NCBI GenBank assembly: GCA_963824275.1
Contig: CAWGOT010000007.1
Location: 806,001-870,000, forward strand
Direction of reading: 5' to 3'
Source of the DNA: JANXQG01 sp963824275
GTDB taxonomy: Bacteria; Planctomycetota; Planctomycetia; Pirellulales; Thermoguttaceae
DNA length: 64,000 bases
The position numbers and the translations under genes are program-made. Below are positions 35,998 through 44,996 of this stretch, in pieces. The notes beneath the pieces are model-generated. The model was not told where the DNA came from, did no database searches, and worked only from the letters and a program-made list of their open reading frames with translations. How positions within the stretch are numbered: the stretch's first letter is position 1; the number at the start of each line of letters is the position of its first letter.

Positions 35998-36834
35998 AAA
36001 CCGAGACGATTCAGTTGCTGACCGGCACTTTTGAAGGCCACGCGCAGCAGACCGAAGGCGGCGTCGAGTATTGGCTCGGCCGCGATCTCCAGCATCTTTT
36101 GGGCTATTCGGAATGGCGGAACTTCATCGCCGTCATCAACAAAGCGAAGACGGCGTGCGAAGTCTCGGGGCACCCCACTTCTGACCATTTTGTTGATGTC
36201 AACAAAATGGTTGATCTGGGGTCGGGAAGCCAGCGTGAAGTCGAGGATGTGATGCTCACGCGCTACGCCTGCTACCTCATAGCCCAGAATGGGGACCCCA
36301 AGAAGCAAGAGATCGCCTTCGCCCAGACTTACTTTGCCATTCAAACCCGCAGGGCGGAGCTGCATTGAGCAACGGCTCCTGGAGGCGGAGCGCGTCTCGG
36401 CCCGCAAGAAGCTCACGACCACCGAAAAAGAGCTTTCCCAGGTGATCTATGAGCAGACGGGCGGGAACCAGGATTTCGCGCTCATCCGCAGCAAAGGGGA
36501 CCACGCCCTGTTCGGCCAGTCAACGCAAGCCATGAAGGCCCAGTGGAAGGTCCCGGACAACCGGCCATTGGCTGACTTCGCGCCCACCATCATCCTCAAG
36601 GCGAAGGACTTTGCTGCCGAAATCACGATCTTCAACGCCCGCCAGCACCAGATGAGGACCGAACCCGCCATTTCCCGCGAACATATCACCAACAACGAGG
36701 CCGTCCGGAAAACACTTCTCGAACGGGGCATCCGCCCCGAAACCCTTCCGGCGGCTGAAGACGTTAAGAAGGTCGAGCGCCGGCTCGCCTCCGAAGAGAA
36801 GAAGTCCCTCACGAACCCCGAACCGCTGGACTGA
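35994..36834 (+). CDS. dinD: DNA damage-inducible protein D-like (DinD), one frameshift
   Basis: The N-terminal half has GGVEYWLGRDLQHLLGYSEW and RNFIAVINKAKTACE, a BRO/Rha-type DNA-binding-like region. TRYACYLIAQNGDPKKQEIA and FAQTYFAIQTRRAEL are classic for DinD. After a one-base shift near 36362 it continues with EAERVSARKKLTTTEKELSQ and GNQDFALIRSKGDHALFG. Corrected length is about 280 residues. DinD is SOS-induced and inhibits RecA filament reactions in E. coli; in restriction islands it may modulate repair of the host. It lies between Res and Mod with 3-bp overlap and 11-bp spacing, so is part of the operon. Confidence 0.9.
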
Positions 36835-36845
36835 CGGAAACGATC

Positions 36846-39674
36846 ATGGCGAAGAAGCCCGCAGAAAAAGCCGCTCCTAAAAACCCGGCGAAGACCGTCG
36901 AGACGATCACGCACGACGCCGACAAGCGGAAGAACATCCCCACGGCCGAATACCAGTCGGTCGTCAAGCAGGAACAGCAGGACCCGATCCGCGTGGCCTA
37001 TGAGCGGCGGAACCGCGATCTCGACCCGCAACTGGTCTGGCGCGGCAAGGATGAGCAGGACTGGAGCGATCTGGTGGTGCATGCCCCGCCCCTCTATATC
37101 CAGGAAAAGGTCCAGCCCAAGGTCCTGGTGGACGACCTCATGCGGCGGTCGGCGGCCGAGAAGCAGGCGGCCGACAAGGCCGCCGGCAAGAAGGAGCAAC
37201 TCGACCTCTTTGCCGATTTCAACGGCATCCCCGAGGGCGCGGACAAGACCGATTTCTACCAGCACGACCAGAACTGGAGCAACCGCATGATCCTGGGCGA
37301 CTCGCTCCAGGTGATGGCCAGCCTGGCCGAGCGCGAGGGCCTCCGCGGCAAGGTCCAGTGCATCTACATCGATCCGCCCTACGGCATCAGGTTCAACAGC
37401 AATTTTCAGTGGTCGACTACCAGCCGTGACGTGAAGGACGGCAAGGCCGACCACATCACTCGCGAGCCCGAACAGGTCAAGGCCTTTCGCGACACGTGGC
37501 GCGATGGGATCCATAGCTACCTCACCTACCTCCGCGACCGGCTAACCGTTGCGCGGGATCTGCTTACCGATTCAGGTTCCGTATTTGTGCAGATCGGCGA
37601 TGAGAATGTGCATCGATTACGGGCAATGATGGACGAGGTGTTTGGTGAGGACAATTTTGTCGCGCAAATCACGACAGCCAAGACAACCGGACAGTCGGAT
37701 ACGACGATAGCGCAAATTGCCGATTTCTTGCTGTGGTACTCAAAGGACTCGGAGAATCTGAAGGCTCGGAAGCTCTTTCACAGCAAGGACCTAGGCGGTG
37801 AGGGAGCCAGCAAGTACACTTTGGTTCAGTTGGCCGACGGCACCAGAACAACCGTATCACGTGCCACGGACCAAGACGGCAGCCTCCCGCCGGGCGCACG
37901 ACCGTACAGGCAGAGTGATATGACGAGTACCCGGTCTTCGCAAGTTGGTGACGTGGCAACGTATTCCTACTGCGGACGTGTGTTCTCACCAAAGAACAGG
38001 ACGTTTCGAACAGACATGGAGGGGCTCGATAAGCTCGCTGCAAGTGGAAGACTCGAGGCGACCACGAACAGCCTGTCGTTCGTCTCGTTTCTCGACGACT
38101 TTCGAGTCTTTCAGTTGACAAACATCTGGGATGACATCGGCGGAATCCAAAGTCGCTCCGATCCAAAAATTTACGTTGTGCAAACCGCAACGAAGGTGGT
38201 CGAGCGCTGCATACTCATGACCACTGACCCCGGAGACCTCGTGCTGGACCCGACGTGCGGTTCCGGTACGAGTGCCTATGTCGCCGAGCAATGGGGCCGC
38301 CGATGGATCACCATCGACACGTCGCGCGTAGCGTTGGCACTGGCCCGTGCCCGTATCATGGGAGCGCGGTATTCGTATTACCTCCTGGCCGATTCCCGCG
38401 AAGGTCAGATCAAGGAGGCCGAGGCAAGCGGCAACGCGCCATCGTCCCAACCCGTAAATGGGAACATACGGCACGGGTTCGTCTACGAGCGGGTGCCGCA
38501 CATCACGCTGAAGTCGATTGCCAACAACGCGGAGATCGATGTCATTTGGGAAAAGTGGCAGGCCGAGCTGGAACCGCTGCGCGAGAAGCTCAACAAAACG
38601 CTCAAGAAGAAGTGGGAGGAATGGGAGACCCCGCGTGAGGCCGACGCCGCGTGGACGAGCGAGGCCAAAAAACTGCACGCCGATTGGTGGGAAGCCCGGA
38701 TCGCCCGGCAGGAGGAAATCGACGCCTCCATCGCCGCCAAGGCCGAGTTCGAATACCTGTACGACAAGCCCTATCCCGACCCGAGAAAGGTCCGTGTCGC
38801 CGGCCGCTTCACGGTGGAGAGCCTTTCGCCCCATCGCATCCTGGGCGTTGGCGAGGACGACGAGTTGATCGATCCCCTGGCCGTGCGGCAATCGGACGAC
38901 CACGATGCGCAGAGTTTTGCGCAGATGATCCTGGAGAATCTCAAGACGGCCGGCGTGCAGCAGGCCCACAAGACCGATAAGATCGACTTCACGGCGATTA
39001 GCCCTTGGCCGGGCGATCTTGTCTGTGCGGATGGCCGATACCTGGAGGGCGAAGCCGAGAAACGCGCCGCGATCTTCATCGGCCCCGAGTTCGGCACCGT
39101 GCAGCGGCAAGACCTGGTGCTTGCCGCCCGCGAGGCCGGAGAAGCCGGTTTCGACGTGTTAATCGCATGCGCCTTCAACTATGAGGCCCACACCACGGAA
39201 TTCAACAAGCTGGGCCGCATCCCCGTGCTCAAGGCCCGCATGAACGCCGACCTGCACATGGCCGACGCGCTCAAGAATACCGGCAAGGGCAATCTCTTCG
39301 TTATCTTTGGCGAACCGGACATCGAGATTCTGGATGCCGACGGCGGCCAGGTGCGGGTCAAGGTCAATGGGGTCGACGTTTTCCATCCGAACACGGGCGA
39401 GGTTCGCAGCGACGGGGCCGAGGGCATCGCCTGCTGGTTCATCGACACCGACTACAACGAAGAGAGCTTCTTCGTCCGCCACGCCTATTTTCTCGGCGCC
39501 AACGATCCCTACAGCGCGCTGAAGACCACGCTCAAGGCCGAAATCAACGCCGAAGCCTGGGCCACGCTGCACAGCGACACGTCGCGCCCGTTCGACAAGC
39601 CCAAAGGCGGCCGGATCGCCGTCAAGGTCATCAACCACCTGGGCGACGAGGTGATGAAGGTATTCAGATTATAG
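36846..39674 (+). CDS. Type III DNA-methyltransferase Mod-like subunit
   Basis: The intact 942-residue protein carries IYIDPPYGIRFNSNFQ (motif IV, DPPY) near residue 177 and DLVLDPTCGSGTSAYVAEQW (motif I) near residue 465. The order DPPY before the SAM loop is that of beta-class amino-methyltransferases, as in type III Mod. YLTYLRDRLTVARDLL and SVFVQIGDENVH are also Mod-like. The large C-terminal half would include target recognition and contacts with Res. It modifies one strand of an asymmetric site that cannot be predicted. It follows dinD by 11 bases. The region 37560-38300 appears lower in G+C and may be a swapped recognition part. Confidence 0.92.
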   Translation: MAKKPAEKAAPKNPAKTVETITHDADKRKNIPTAEYQSVVKQEQQDPIRVAYERRNRDLDPQLVWRGKDEQDWSDLVVHAPPLYIQEKVQPKVLVDDLMRRSAAEKQAADKAAGKKEQLDLFADFNGIPEGADKTDFYQHDQNWSNRMILGDSLQVMASLAEREGLRGKVQCIYIDPPYGIRFNSNFQWSTTSRDVKDGKADHITREPEQVKAFRDTWRDGIHSYLTYLRDRLTVARDLLTDSGSVFVQIGDENVHRLRAMMDEVFGEDNFVAQITTAKTTGQSDTTIAQIADFLLWYSKDSENLKARKLFHSKDLGGEGASKYTLVQLADGTRTTVSRATDQDGSLPPGARPYRQSDMTSTRSSQVGDVATYSYCGRVFSPKNRTFRTDMEGLDKLAASGRLEATTNSLSFVSFLDDFRVFQLTNIWDDIGGIQSRSDPKIYVVQTATKVVERCILMTTDPGDLVLDPTCGSGTSAYVAEQWGRRWITIDTSRVALALARARIMGARYSYYLLADSREGQIKEAEASGNAPSSQPVNGNIRHGFVYERVPHITLKSIANNAEIDVIWEKWQAELEPLREKLNKTLKKKWEEWETPREADAAWTSEAKKLHADWWEARIARQEEIDASIAAKAEFEYLYDKPYPDPRKVRVAGRFTVESLSPHRILGVGEDDELIDPLAVRQSDDHDAQSFAQMILENLKTAGVQQAHKTDKIDFTAISPWPGDLVCADGRYLEGEAEKRAAIFIGPEFGTVQRQDLVLAAREAGEAGFDVLIACAFNYEAHTTEFNKLGRIPVLKARMNADLHMADALKNTGKGNLFVIFGEPDIEILDADGGQVRVKVNGVDVFHPNTGEVRSDGAEGIACWFIDTDYNEESFFVRHAYFLGANDPYSALKTTLKAEINAEAWATLHSDTSRPFDKPKGGRIAVKVINHLGDEVMKVFRL

Positions 39675-39720
39675 ACTGTACGGATCTTTCAATCTCACTT
39701 GACGCGAAAGGACTACTACA

Positions 39721-40269
39721 GTGCCTGCGCACGAGTATTCACCATTAGACGCATTAGAATTACTCCTATTTACCCTGGATGAACGGCTCCCAGACCTCGC
39801 CAATCACATTCGCGAAATCATTGACTCCGGCACTGCGTTGCCCGTTCCAGGTCAAAGGTCCGGGGCGTCGGCAGAGCGTGTTCGGAAAAGCCGACCGTTG
39901 ACTGATGAAGAAGCCCTTTCGGTCGCCGTGGACGTGCTTCGAGCTTACTTTGTGGAATTGCCGGCATGCATCGAGGCCGCGAATAGGGAGTTCGCGGCTT
40001 GCGCGATCGACGATATCCCAGGCACCCACACGTGGGGGAAACGTGGCCGGCCTGCGGACGACCTACTCGGACAAGAAAAGAGAATTTCAATCGAAACGGT
40101 TCCTGAGACGGCACGGTTCCAATCGCGCGAAAAGGGCGTTGTCGACCTCGGTGCGCCCGCCGCCAATCAGTTGGAAGAACAAATCAGGAACGTTTCGCAT
40201 TTGCAGGAACTCATTGACTTCGGCGAGGATTACAATGGCGAGTCTACAAGAATTAGAAAACGCGATTGA
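39721..40269 (+). CDS. Unrecognised protein A of a two-gene cassette
   Basis: The 182-residue product begins at GTG 39721 with AAAGGA about 10 bases upstream. The N-terminus is helical (LDALELLLFTLDERLPDLAN, HIREIIDS), followed by a linker and a helical stretch DEEALSVAVDVLRAYFVELP. The C-terminal part is charged (NQLEEQIRNVSHLQELIDFG). I recognise no family. It overlaps gene B by 35 bases, so the two are tightly coupled. Placement right after Mod and before the helicase suggests a defence-related partner, either regulator or immunity protein of B. Base composition is less G+C-rich by eye than Mod. Confidence 0.7.
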   Translation: MPAHEYSPLDALELLLFTLDERLPDLANHIREIIDSGTALPVPGQRSGASAERVRKSRPLTDEEALSVAVDVLRAYFVELPACIEAANREFAACAIDDIPGTHTWGKRGRPADDLLGQEKRISIETVPETARFQSREKGVVDLGAPAANQLEEQIRNVSHLQELIDFGEDYNGESTRIRKRD

Positions 40270-40909
40270 CGCAATGCTTGGTCACCCACTGGGAGTTGGA
40301 AATTACCAGCTAGTTCAGCACGTGCGGTCAAAAGCTTACGAAGCGTACATTTTTGCGCTATGCCTACGCGCCGTTAGGGAACTTGGAGTCACACCGGTCT
40401 TGCGCGGCATTTCGGGCTCACCAAATCCATTCATTTTTCGTGGAGGGCACGGTCAGATCCATTCGCAGACCCTGAACTACGGCTACGCCGAGTTCACCAT
40501 GAACGGGCATGACTTCGAGATTCATGTAAATGTCGAATTTAGCGGGACTAGCGAGATGACTCACGAGGTGGATGTCGCTATCATGCGCGCTGCCGATGCG
40601 ATTAAATCCCGGCAACAAGTTGACGATCCCCCGTCGGCAAGTTTGATCGGTGGTTGGGAGTGCAAATTCTATACGGGCACACTAGACAAATCACTGGGAA
40701 GGGAATTTGTTGGGCTTGTGGACGATTTTGGCAGCAACCTGCGAATCGACGGACTCTGTTCCAATGTCGGTCATCCTGAACTTCGACTTTATTTCCGGCC
40801 ATCCGGCCGTCCACACCCACACTTCCAACTAACCCCACTCCAACCGTCGAACGAGAATATTTTCGTCAACCAGCTCAAAGGCGTATTGCGAAAGATGACT
40901 GCGTCGTAA
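40235..40909 (+). CDS. Putative PD-(D/E)XK nuclease, protein B of a two-gene cassette
   Basis: The 224-residue protein has the residue pattern of PD-(D/E)XK nucleases: Glu36 in the first helix (SKAYEAYIFALCLRAVRE), Asp113 in HEVDVAIM, and Glu142-x-Lys144 in GGWECKFYTG, followed by the helix LGREFVGLVDDFG. This matches the alpha-beta-beta-beta-alpha order of the fold. No known restriction family was recalled from its sequence. The start ATG 40235 is preceded by GGCGAGG. It lies 22 bases before the RelE-helicase fusion. The nuclease call is from motif spacing; the role in defence is inferred from the neighbours. Confidence 0.65.
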   Translation: MASLQELENAIDAMLGHPLGVGNYQLVQHVRSKAYEAYIFALCLRAVRELGVTPVLRGISGSPNPFIFRGGHGQIHSQTLNYGYAEFTMNGHDFEIHVNVEFSGTSEMTHEVDVAIMRAADAIKSRQQVDDPPSASLIGGWECKFYTGTLDKSLGREFVGLVDDFGSNLRIDGLCSNVGHPELRLYFRPSGRPHPHFQLTPLQPSNENIFVNQLKGVLRKMTAS

Positions 40910-40930
40910 GCAATCTCGGGGTGCACTCAA

Positions 40931-43017
40931 ATGGAATTCCTCATCGCCGATACGTTTACGGACAGCCTCGCTCGCCTTACCGGCGAGGAGCGGAAGATCG
41001 TCAAGACCACGGCCTTCGACCTGCAACTCAATCCGGCCGCGCCCGGAATGCAGTTCCACAAGCTCGACAACGCACGGGACAAGAACTTCTGGTCGGTGCG
41101 GGCCGGGAGCGACCTTCGGCTGATCGTCCATAAAACGCAGGCCAGCCTTCTCTTGTGCTACGTCGATCACCACGACAAGGCCTACGCCTGGGCCGAGCGT
41201 CGCAAGCTGGAAACCCATCCCGCAACCGGTGCGGCGCAGTTGGTCGAGATCCGCGAAACGGTCCGCGAAATCGCCGTTCCGACCTACGTGCAGCCGAGAA
41301 CGTCCAAAAAGGCCGAGGAGAGGGCGCGGCCGCTCTTCGCACAGGTTTCCGACGACGACCTGCTGGGTTACGGCGTCCCAGCAGAGTGGCTGAGCGACGT
41401 TCGCTCCGCCAACGAGGAGACGCTGCTCACGCTGGCGGACCATCTGCCCGGCGAAGCCGGGGAAGCATTGCTGGAATTGGCAACGGGCGGCCGTCCGCGG
41501 TTGCCGCAGCCCATCGCGGCTACCGCGAACCCGTTCGACCATCCCGACGCCCAGCGCCGCTTCCGCGTGATGACCAACGTCGAGGAACTGCAGCGTGCCC
41601 TCGATTTTCCCTGGGAAAAGTGGGCCGTGTTCCTGCACCCGCAGCAAAGACAGTGGGTCGAACGCGACTATAACGGGCCGGCACGCGTATCCGGTTCCGC
41701 CGGGACGGGCAAGACGATCGTGGCGATCCATCGGGCCGCCCACCTGGCCCGCACGAATCCGGACGCACGAGTGCTCCTGACGACCTTCTCCGGGGCGTTG
41801 GCCAATGCGCTCCAAAACAAACTGCGCCGACTGGTGAGCGGCGAACCGCGACTGGCGGAGCGGATCGACGTTTATTCCTTGGGCGAAGTCGCGCTCCGCC
41901 TTTATAAATCCCGCGTCGGCGCGGTGACGATTGCCAGCGAGCAAGTTGTCAGCGATCTGCTCACCAGCGCTGCGGCCGCCGTTGGGGGCCACAAATTCAG
42001 TTCCCGCTTTCTCGCCATGGAATGGGCACAAGTCGTCGATGCCTGGCACTTGGAAAGCTGGGAAGCCTATCGCGACGTGGCCCGGCTGGGCAGAAAGACT
42101 CGTTTGCCGGAGGCTCAACGCGCGGTGTTGTGGTCGATCTTCGAGCGGGTCCGCGCCGAGTTGAAAGCGCGGAAGATGGTCACGCAAGCGGGATTATTTA
42201 CCGCGCTGGCGGCCGAACTGGCCAAGGGGAAGAATCTGCCCTATGATTTTGCCGTCGTGGACGAGGCCCAGGACATCGGTGTGGCAGAATTGCGGTTTTT
42301 CGCCGCGATTGGGGCTGGTCGGCCGAACGCCCTTTTTTTCGCCGGCGACCTTGGCCAGCGGATTTTCCAGCAGCCCTTTTCCTGGAAATCGCTCGGCGTC
42401 GACATTCGAGGGCGGTCGCGGACGTTGCGGGTCAACTACCGCACCTCGCACCAGATTCGCATTCAGGCCGATCGGCTCTTGGGGCCGAAGGTGATCGATG
42501 TCGACGGGAACGAAGAAAACCGAAGCGACGCGGTTTCGGTGTTCAACGGGCCGTTGCCAACGATCGAGACCTTGAAAAGTGAAAAAGCGGAGATCAAGGC
42601 CGTTTCCGCTTGGCTGACACAGCGCGGGCGGAGGGCGTGTTGCCCCACGAGTGCGGGGTTTTCGTGCGATCGGCGGCCCAGTTGGATCGTGCGCAGGCCG
42701 CAGTTACCGCTTCCGGGCTGGCCTTCAAGGTTCTTGACGAGAACGCGGACACCGTCACCGGTCATGCTTCGGTCGGCACGATGCACCTTGCGAAGGGGCT
42801 GGAGTTCCGTGCCGTCGCAGTGATGGCCTGCGACGACGAGGTTATTCCCTTGCAGGAGCGGATTGAGTCGGTGGGCGACGACGCCGACCTGCAGGAGGTC
42901 TACGACACCGAGCGCCAATTGCTGTACGTCGCCTGCACGCGGGCCAGGGATCATTTGCTCGTAACCAGCGTCGAGCCGGCTTCGGAGTTCTTGGAGGATT
43001 TGGGCCAGACGGTATAA
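40931..43017 (+). CDS. RelE-like domain fused to a UvrD-type helicase, one frameshift
   Basis: Residues 1-95 look like a RelE/ParE toxin fold: LARLTGEERKIVKTTAFDLQ, HKLDNARDKNFWSVRAGSDL and LLLCYVDHHDKAYAWAERRK. The rest is a superfamily-1 helicase with RVSGSAGTGKTIVAIHRAAH (Walker A near residue 255), FAVVDEAQDIGVAELRFFAA (motif II), TLRVNYRTSHQIR, and, after a one-base shift near 42625, VGTMHLAKGLEFRAVAVMAC and LLYVACTRARDHLLVTSVEP. The corrected protein is about 695 residues. It should unwind DNA 3'-5' using ATP; the RelE-like part may bind ribosome, RNA or the helicase itself. It probably forms an operon with genes A and B. Confidence 0.85.
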
Positions 43018-43272
43018 TGAGGGCTGATGCCCGGACTATGCCGTGAAGTCAATCACGAGGCTCTGGAATTGGCAACTCGCCAGGCGTGGGCAGCGGGCAA
43101 AGGCATCCCACGAGGGCCCAGGTAGGCCATAATCGGAGCGGCCCGGAGCGACCCGATTCACGCCGTGAGGTAGCCGTGTACGAAATGCGAGTTGTGACGA
43201 CACACGACACAGAAAAGAAACCACCCGGCACCGTTACTGAGCGATGCAGAGACTAGCTGAAAGGTATCAGTT

Positions 43273-43698
43273 ATGACCAGTCCCGAACATCCTGAGCCGG
43301 AGACATCCGGGCAAGAGGGGGCGGAAAGTCAATCCGCTCGAAAGGGCCGTGATATTCTTGGCGTTGCTACGGATGAACTTGCGGGGCTGACAGTCAGCAA
43401 GTTGAAAGGGAACGAAACAGCCATCACGATGATGTTGCACTACTACCGCCAACTTGTGGATGCGAACATGGCTCTTCGGAACGAAAACAATGTCTACAAG
43501 ACCTACTCCGACGCCTATAATAAGAAGAAACTCTATTCCAATGTTGCGGCGGCACTATCGCTTTTGGGAAATATCTCCATCGCCTTCGGAGTGAACTTGC
43601 TGACAAGCAACGAACTTTACCCTGGACTGGCAACGCTTATCCCCGGAATTGTCATTAGCATCGGTTCCCTGGTGTTCGCAATTCGGGACTCACAGTAA
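43273..43698 (+). CDS. Two-TM protein with cytoplasmic N-terminal domain
   Basis: The 141-residue product has a soluble acidic tail, a helical part (DELAGLTVSKLKGNETAITM, YRQLVDANMALRNENNVYK) and two hydrophobic helices at about residues 93-108 and 116-135 (AALSLLGNISIAFGVNLL, YPGLATLIPGIVISIGSLVF). Such small helical sensors with two C-terminal membrane helices often serve as pore-forming effectors in defence systems, but no named family is recognised. GAAAGG precedes the ATG. It ends 1 base before the beta-flower-like gene, so the two form a unit. Confidence 0.65.
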   Translation: MTSPEHPEPETSGQEGAESQSARKGRDILGVATDELAGLTVSKLKGNETAITMMLHYYRQLVDANMALRNENNVYKTYSDAYNKKKLYSNVAAALSLLGNISIAFGVNLLTSNELYPGLATLIPGIVISIGSLVFAIRDSQ

Positions 43699-43699
43699 A

Positions 43700-44377
43700 A
43701 TGCCGGTTCGCTACATCTACAACACGTCGGGGCATTACGTCGCCTTTGTGACGGCAGGCCATCTGTTTGCACCGAATTGTGAGTGGATCGGTTTCTTGGC
43801 TAACGGCAACGAGGTGTACAACTCGAACGGTATCTATTTAGGCTTCATCCTAGACGATGACCGAGTCGTTCGGAACCTCTCTGAGCCGACACACATGCGT
43901 CTTATGCGTCGAGTACGCCCAATACGTCCAATCCGACCTCTTCGACCGCTCCGACGCCTACGGATGCCACGCCTCCCCAATCCCTATATCGACATATTTG
44001 AGGGGGGTGATGCCCAGGCAGCGGCCAAGCTGCCTGGTGTTGATCTCCACAAGTACGAGACATTGCTCGGGGCGAAACTGTTTGCTCACGATGGCCAATA
44101 CCTCGGAACCGTCTCGCGCGACAAGTACGATCCCGAGTCTATCTCGAATCAATACGGGCAGTATGGTGGTTTTTATGGCCTATATTCGATATTCAACCAA
44201 TATGGACAGTACGGTAGCAAGTACAGCCGTCTTTCACCCTTCAACGCATACTCGAGTACTCCACCTCGCGTTCTTCTCGACGGTCAATACGTCGGCCAGC
44301 TATCCGCCAACACTTACTTGCGGGACAGAATTGACGTAGAGGAGCTCGTAGCTTGGCTCACGAGTGGCGAGGGATAG
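43700..44377 (+). CDS. Beta-flower-like protein with Tyr-rich repeats
   Basis: The 225-residue protein begins with short beta units YIYNTSGHYVAFVTAGHLFA, then EWIGFLANGNEVYNSNGIYL, each built on the pattern G-x-Y/I-x-G/A-x-L/V; this resembles the 4-fold beta-flower family. A strongly basic Arg/Pro linker (RVRPIRPIRPLRPLRRLR) follows. The C-terminal half contains NQYGQYGGFYGLYSIFNQYG and NQYGQYGSKYS, a tandem duplication, then VLLDGQYVGQLSANTYL and an acidic end. It may be a ligand- or glycan-binding module, by inference. The coupling with the two-TM gene suggests joint action. Confidence 0.6.
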   Translation: MPVRYIYNTSGHYVAFVTAGHLFAPNCEWIGFLANGNEVYNSNGIYLGFILDDDRVVRNLSEPTHMRLMRRVRPIRPIRPLRPLRRLRMPRLPNPYIDIFEGGDAQAAAKLPGVDLHKYETLLGAKLFAHDGQYLGTVSRDKYDPESISNQYGQYGGFYGLYSIFNQYGQYGSKYSRLSPFNAYSSTPPRVLLDGQYVGQLSANTYLRDRIDVEELVAWLTSGEG

Positions 44378-44714
44378 CCTTGGCGTACGCGGATACGACG
44401 TTGTTGAAGCAGGAGACACTGCCAATTCTCTTGACCGACGAGGATTCACGCCGGTCGATCCTATGGGCCAGAAGATGGCGGTTGCGACGGCCTGGAAGGA
44501 CCTCGAGGCGGCGGGACTGGCCTGCTTGTGTATGTCGTCGCTCTGAGCTATTCTCTGGGATTCTCCGGAAGAGTAAACTTAATACCAGTGGCGAACGAAG
44601 AATTCTATACTGAACAAGGCTTTCGGCCGACAAATATTACCAAAGACGACGGCACGCTTTTTGAACTTCCAGCAATGGTTGCAATCAAACTGCTGAAAGA
44701 AAGGGGATTGATCG
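44378..44714. other. Region with disrupted coding remnants
   Basis: Two partial frames look coding but are not joined: GYDVVEAGDTANSLDRRGFT with PVDPMGQKMAVATAWKDLEA (stop at about 44546), then SGRVNLIPVANEEFYTEQGF with ITKDDGTLFELPAMVAIKLL ending at TAA 44720-44722. The second could be the C-terminus of a small enzyme such as an acetyltransferase. They may be one gene with a shift near 44540 or leftovers of two. The second frame overlaps the start of the next gene by 8 bases. Confidence 0.4.
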
Positions 44715-44996
44715 ATGCCTAAGCTGCCCGCAAAAAAACTGGGGGACAAAACTCCCGTGACCGGTGGCATTCCGCTTCCCGACTGTCTCGATGGTTCGAT
44801 CGGGGTTGACGATGCTGCGCCCAGCGACGATCTCGGACGTCAGGCGTACTGGCTGCTCAAGATGAATGCCGGCAAAGTCTCTCTGAAGTTCCGTAAATCG
44901 GACCTTGCATCCATGGACGACGGCACGAAACGGCAACTTATCGCGGACATCCAGCATGCTCTTGGCGTCGCCCCATTCAAGAAGTCGGTGCTGTGA
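44715..44996 (+). CDS. Small partner of the ImmA/IrrE peptidase
   Basis: The 93-residue product reads MPKLPAKKLGDKTPVTGGIP and PDCLDGSIGVDDAAPSDDLG, then a helical half, RKSDLASMDDGTKRQLIADI with QHALGVAPFK. It is not a recognisable helix-turn-helix protein, unlike the usual XRE partner of ImmA/IrrE. Its TGA overlaps the GTG start of the peptidase gene (GTGA), indicating translational coupling. It is likely the substrate, regulator or antitoxin of the peptidase, by position only. Confidence 0.7.
   Translation: MPKLPAKKLGDKTPVTGGIPLPDCLDGSIGVDDAAPSDDLGRQAYWLLKMNAGKVSLKFRKSDLASMDDGTKRQLIADIQHALGVAPFKKSVL

Noticed and set aside
40829..42187. A 452-codon minus-strand frame
   Set aside because: It is the shadow of the RelE-helicase fusion, whose Walker A and motif II lie on the plus strand. 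No domain is visible in the antisense product.
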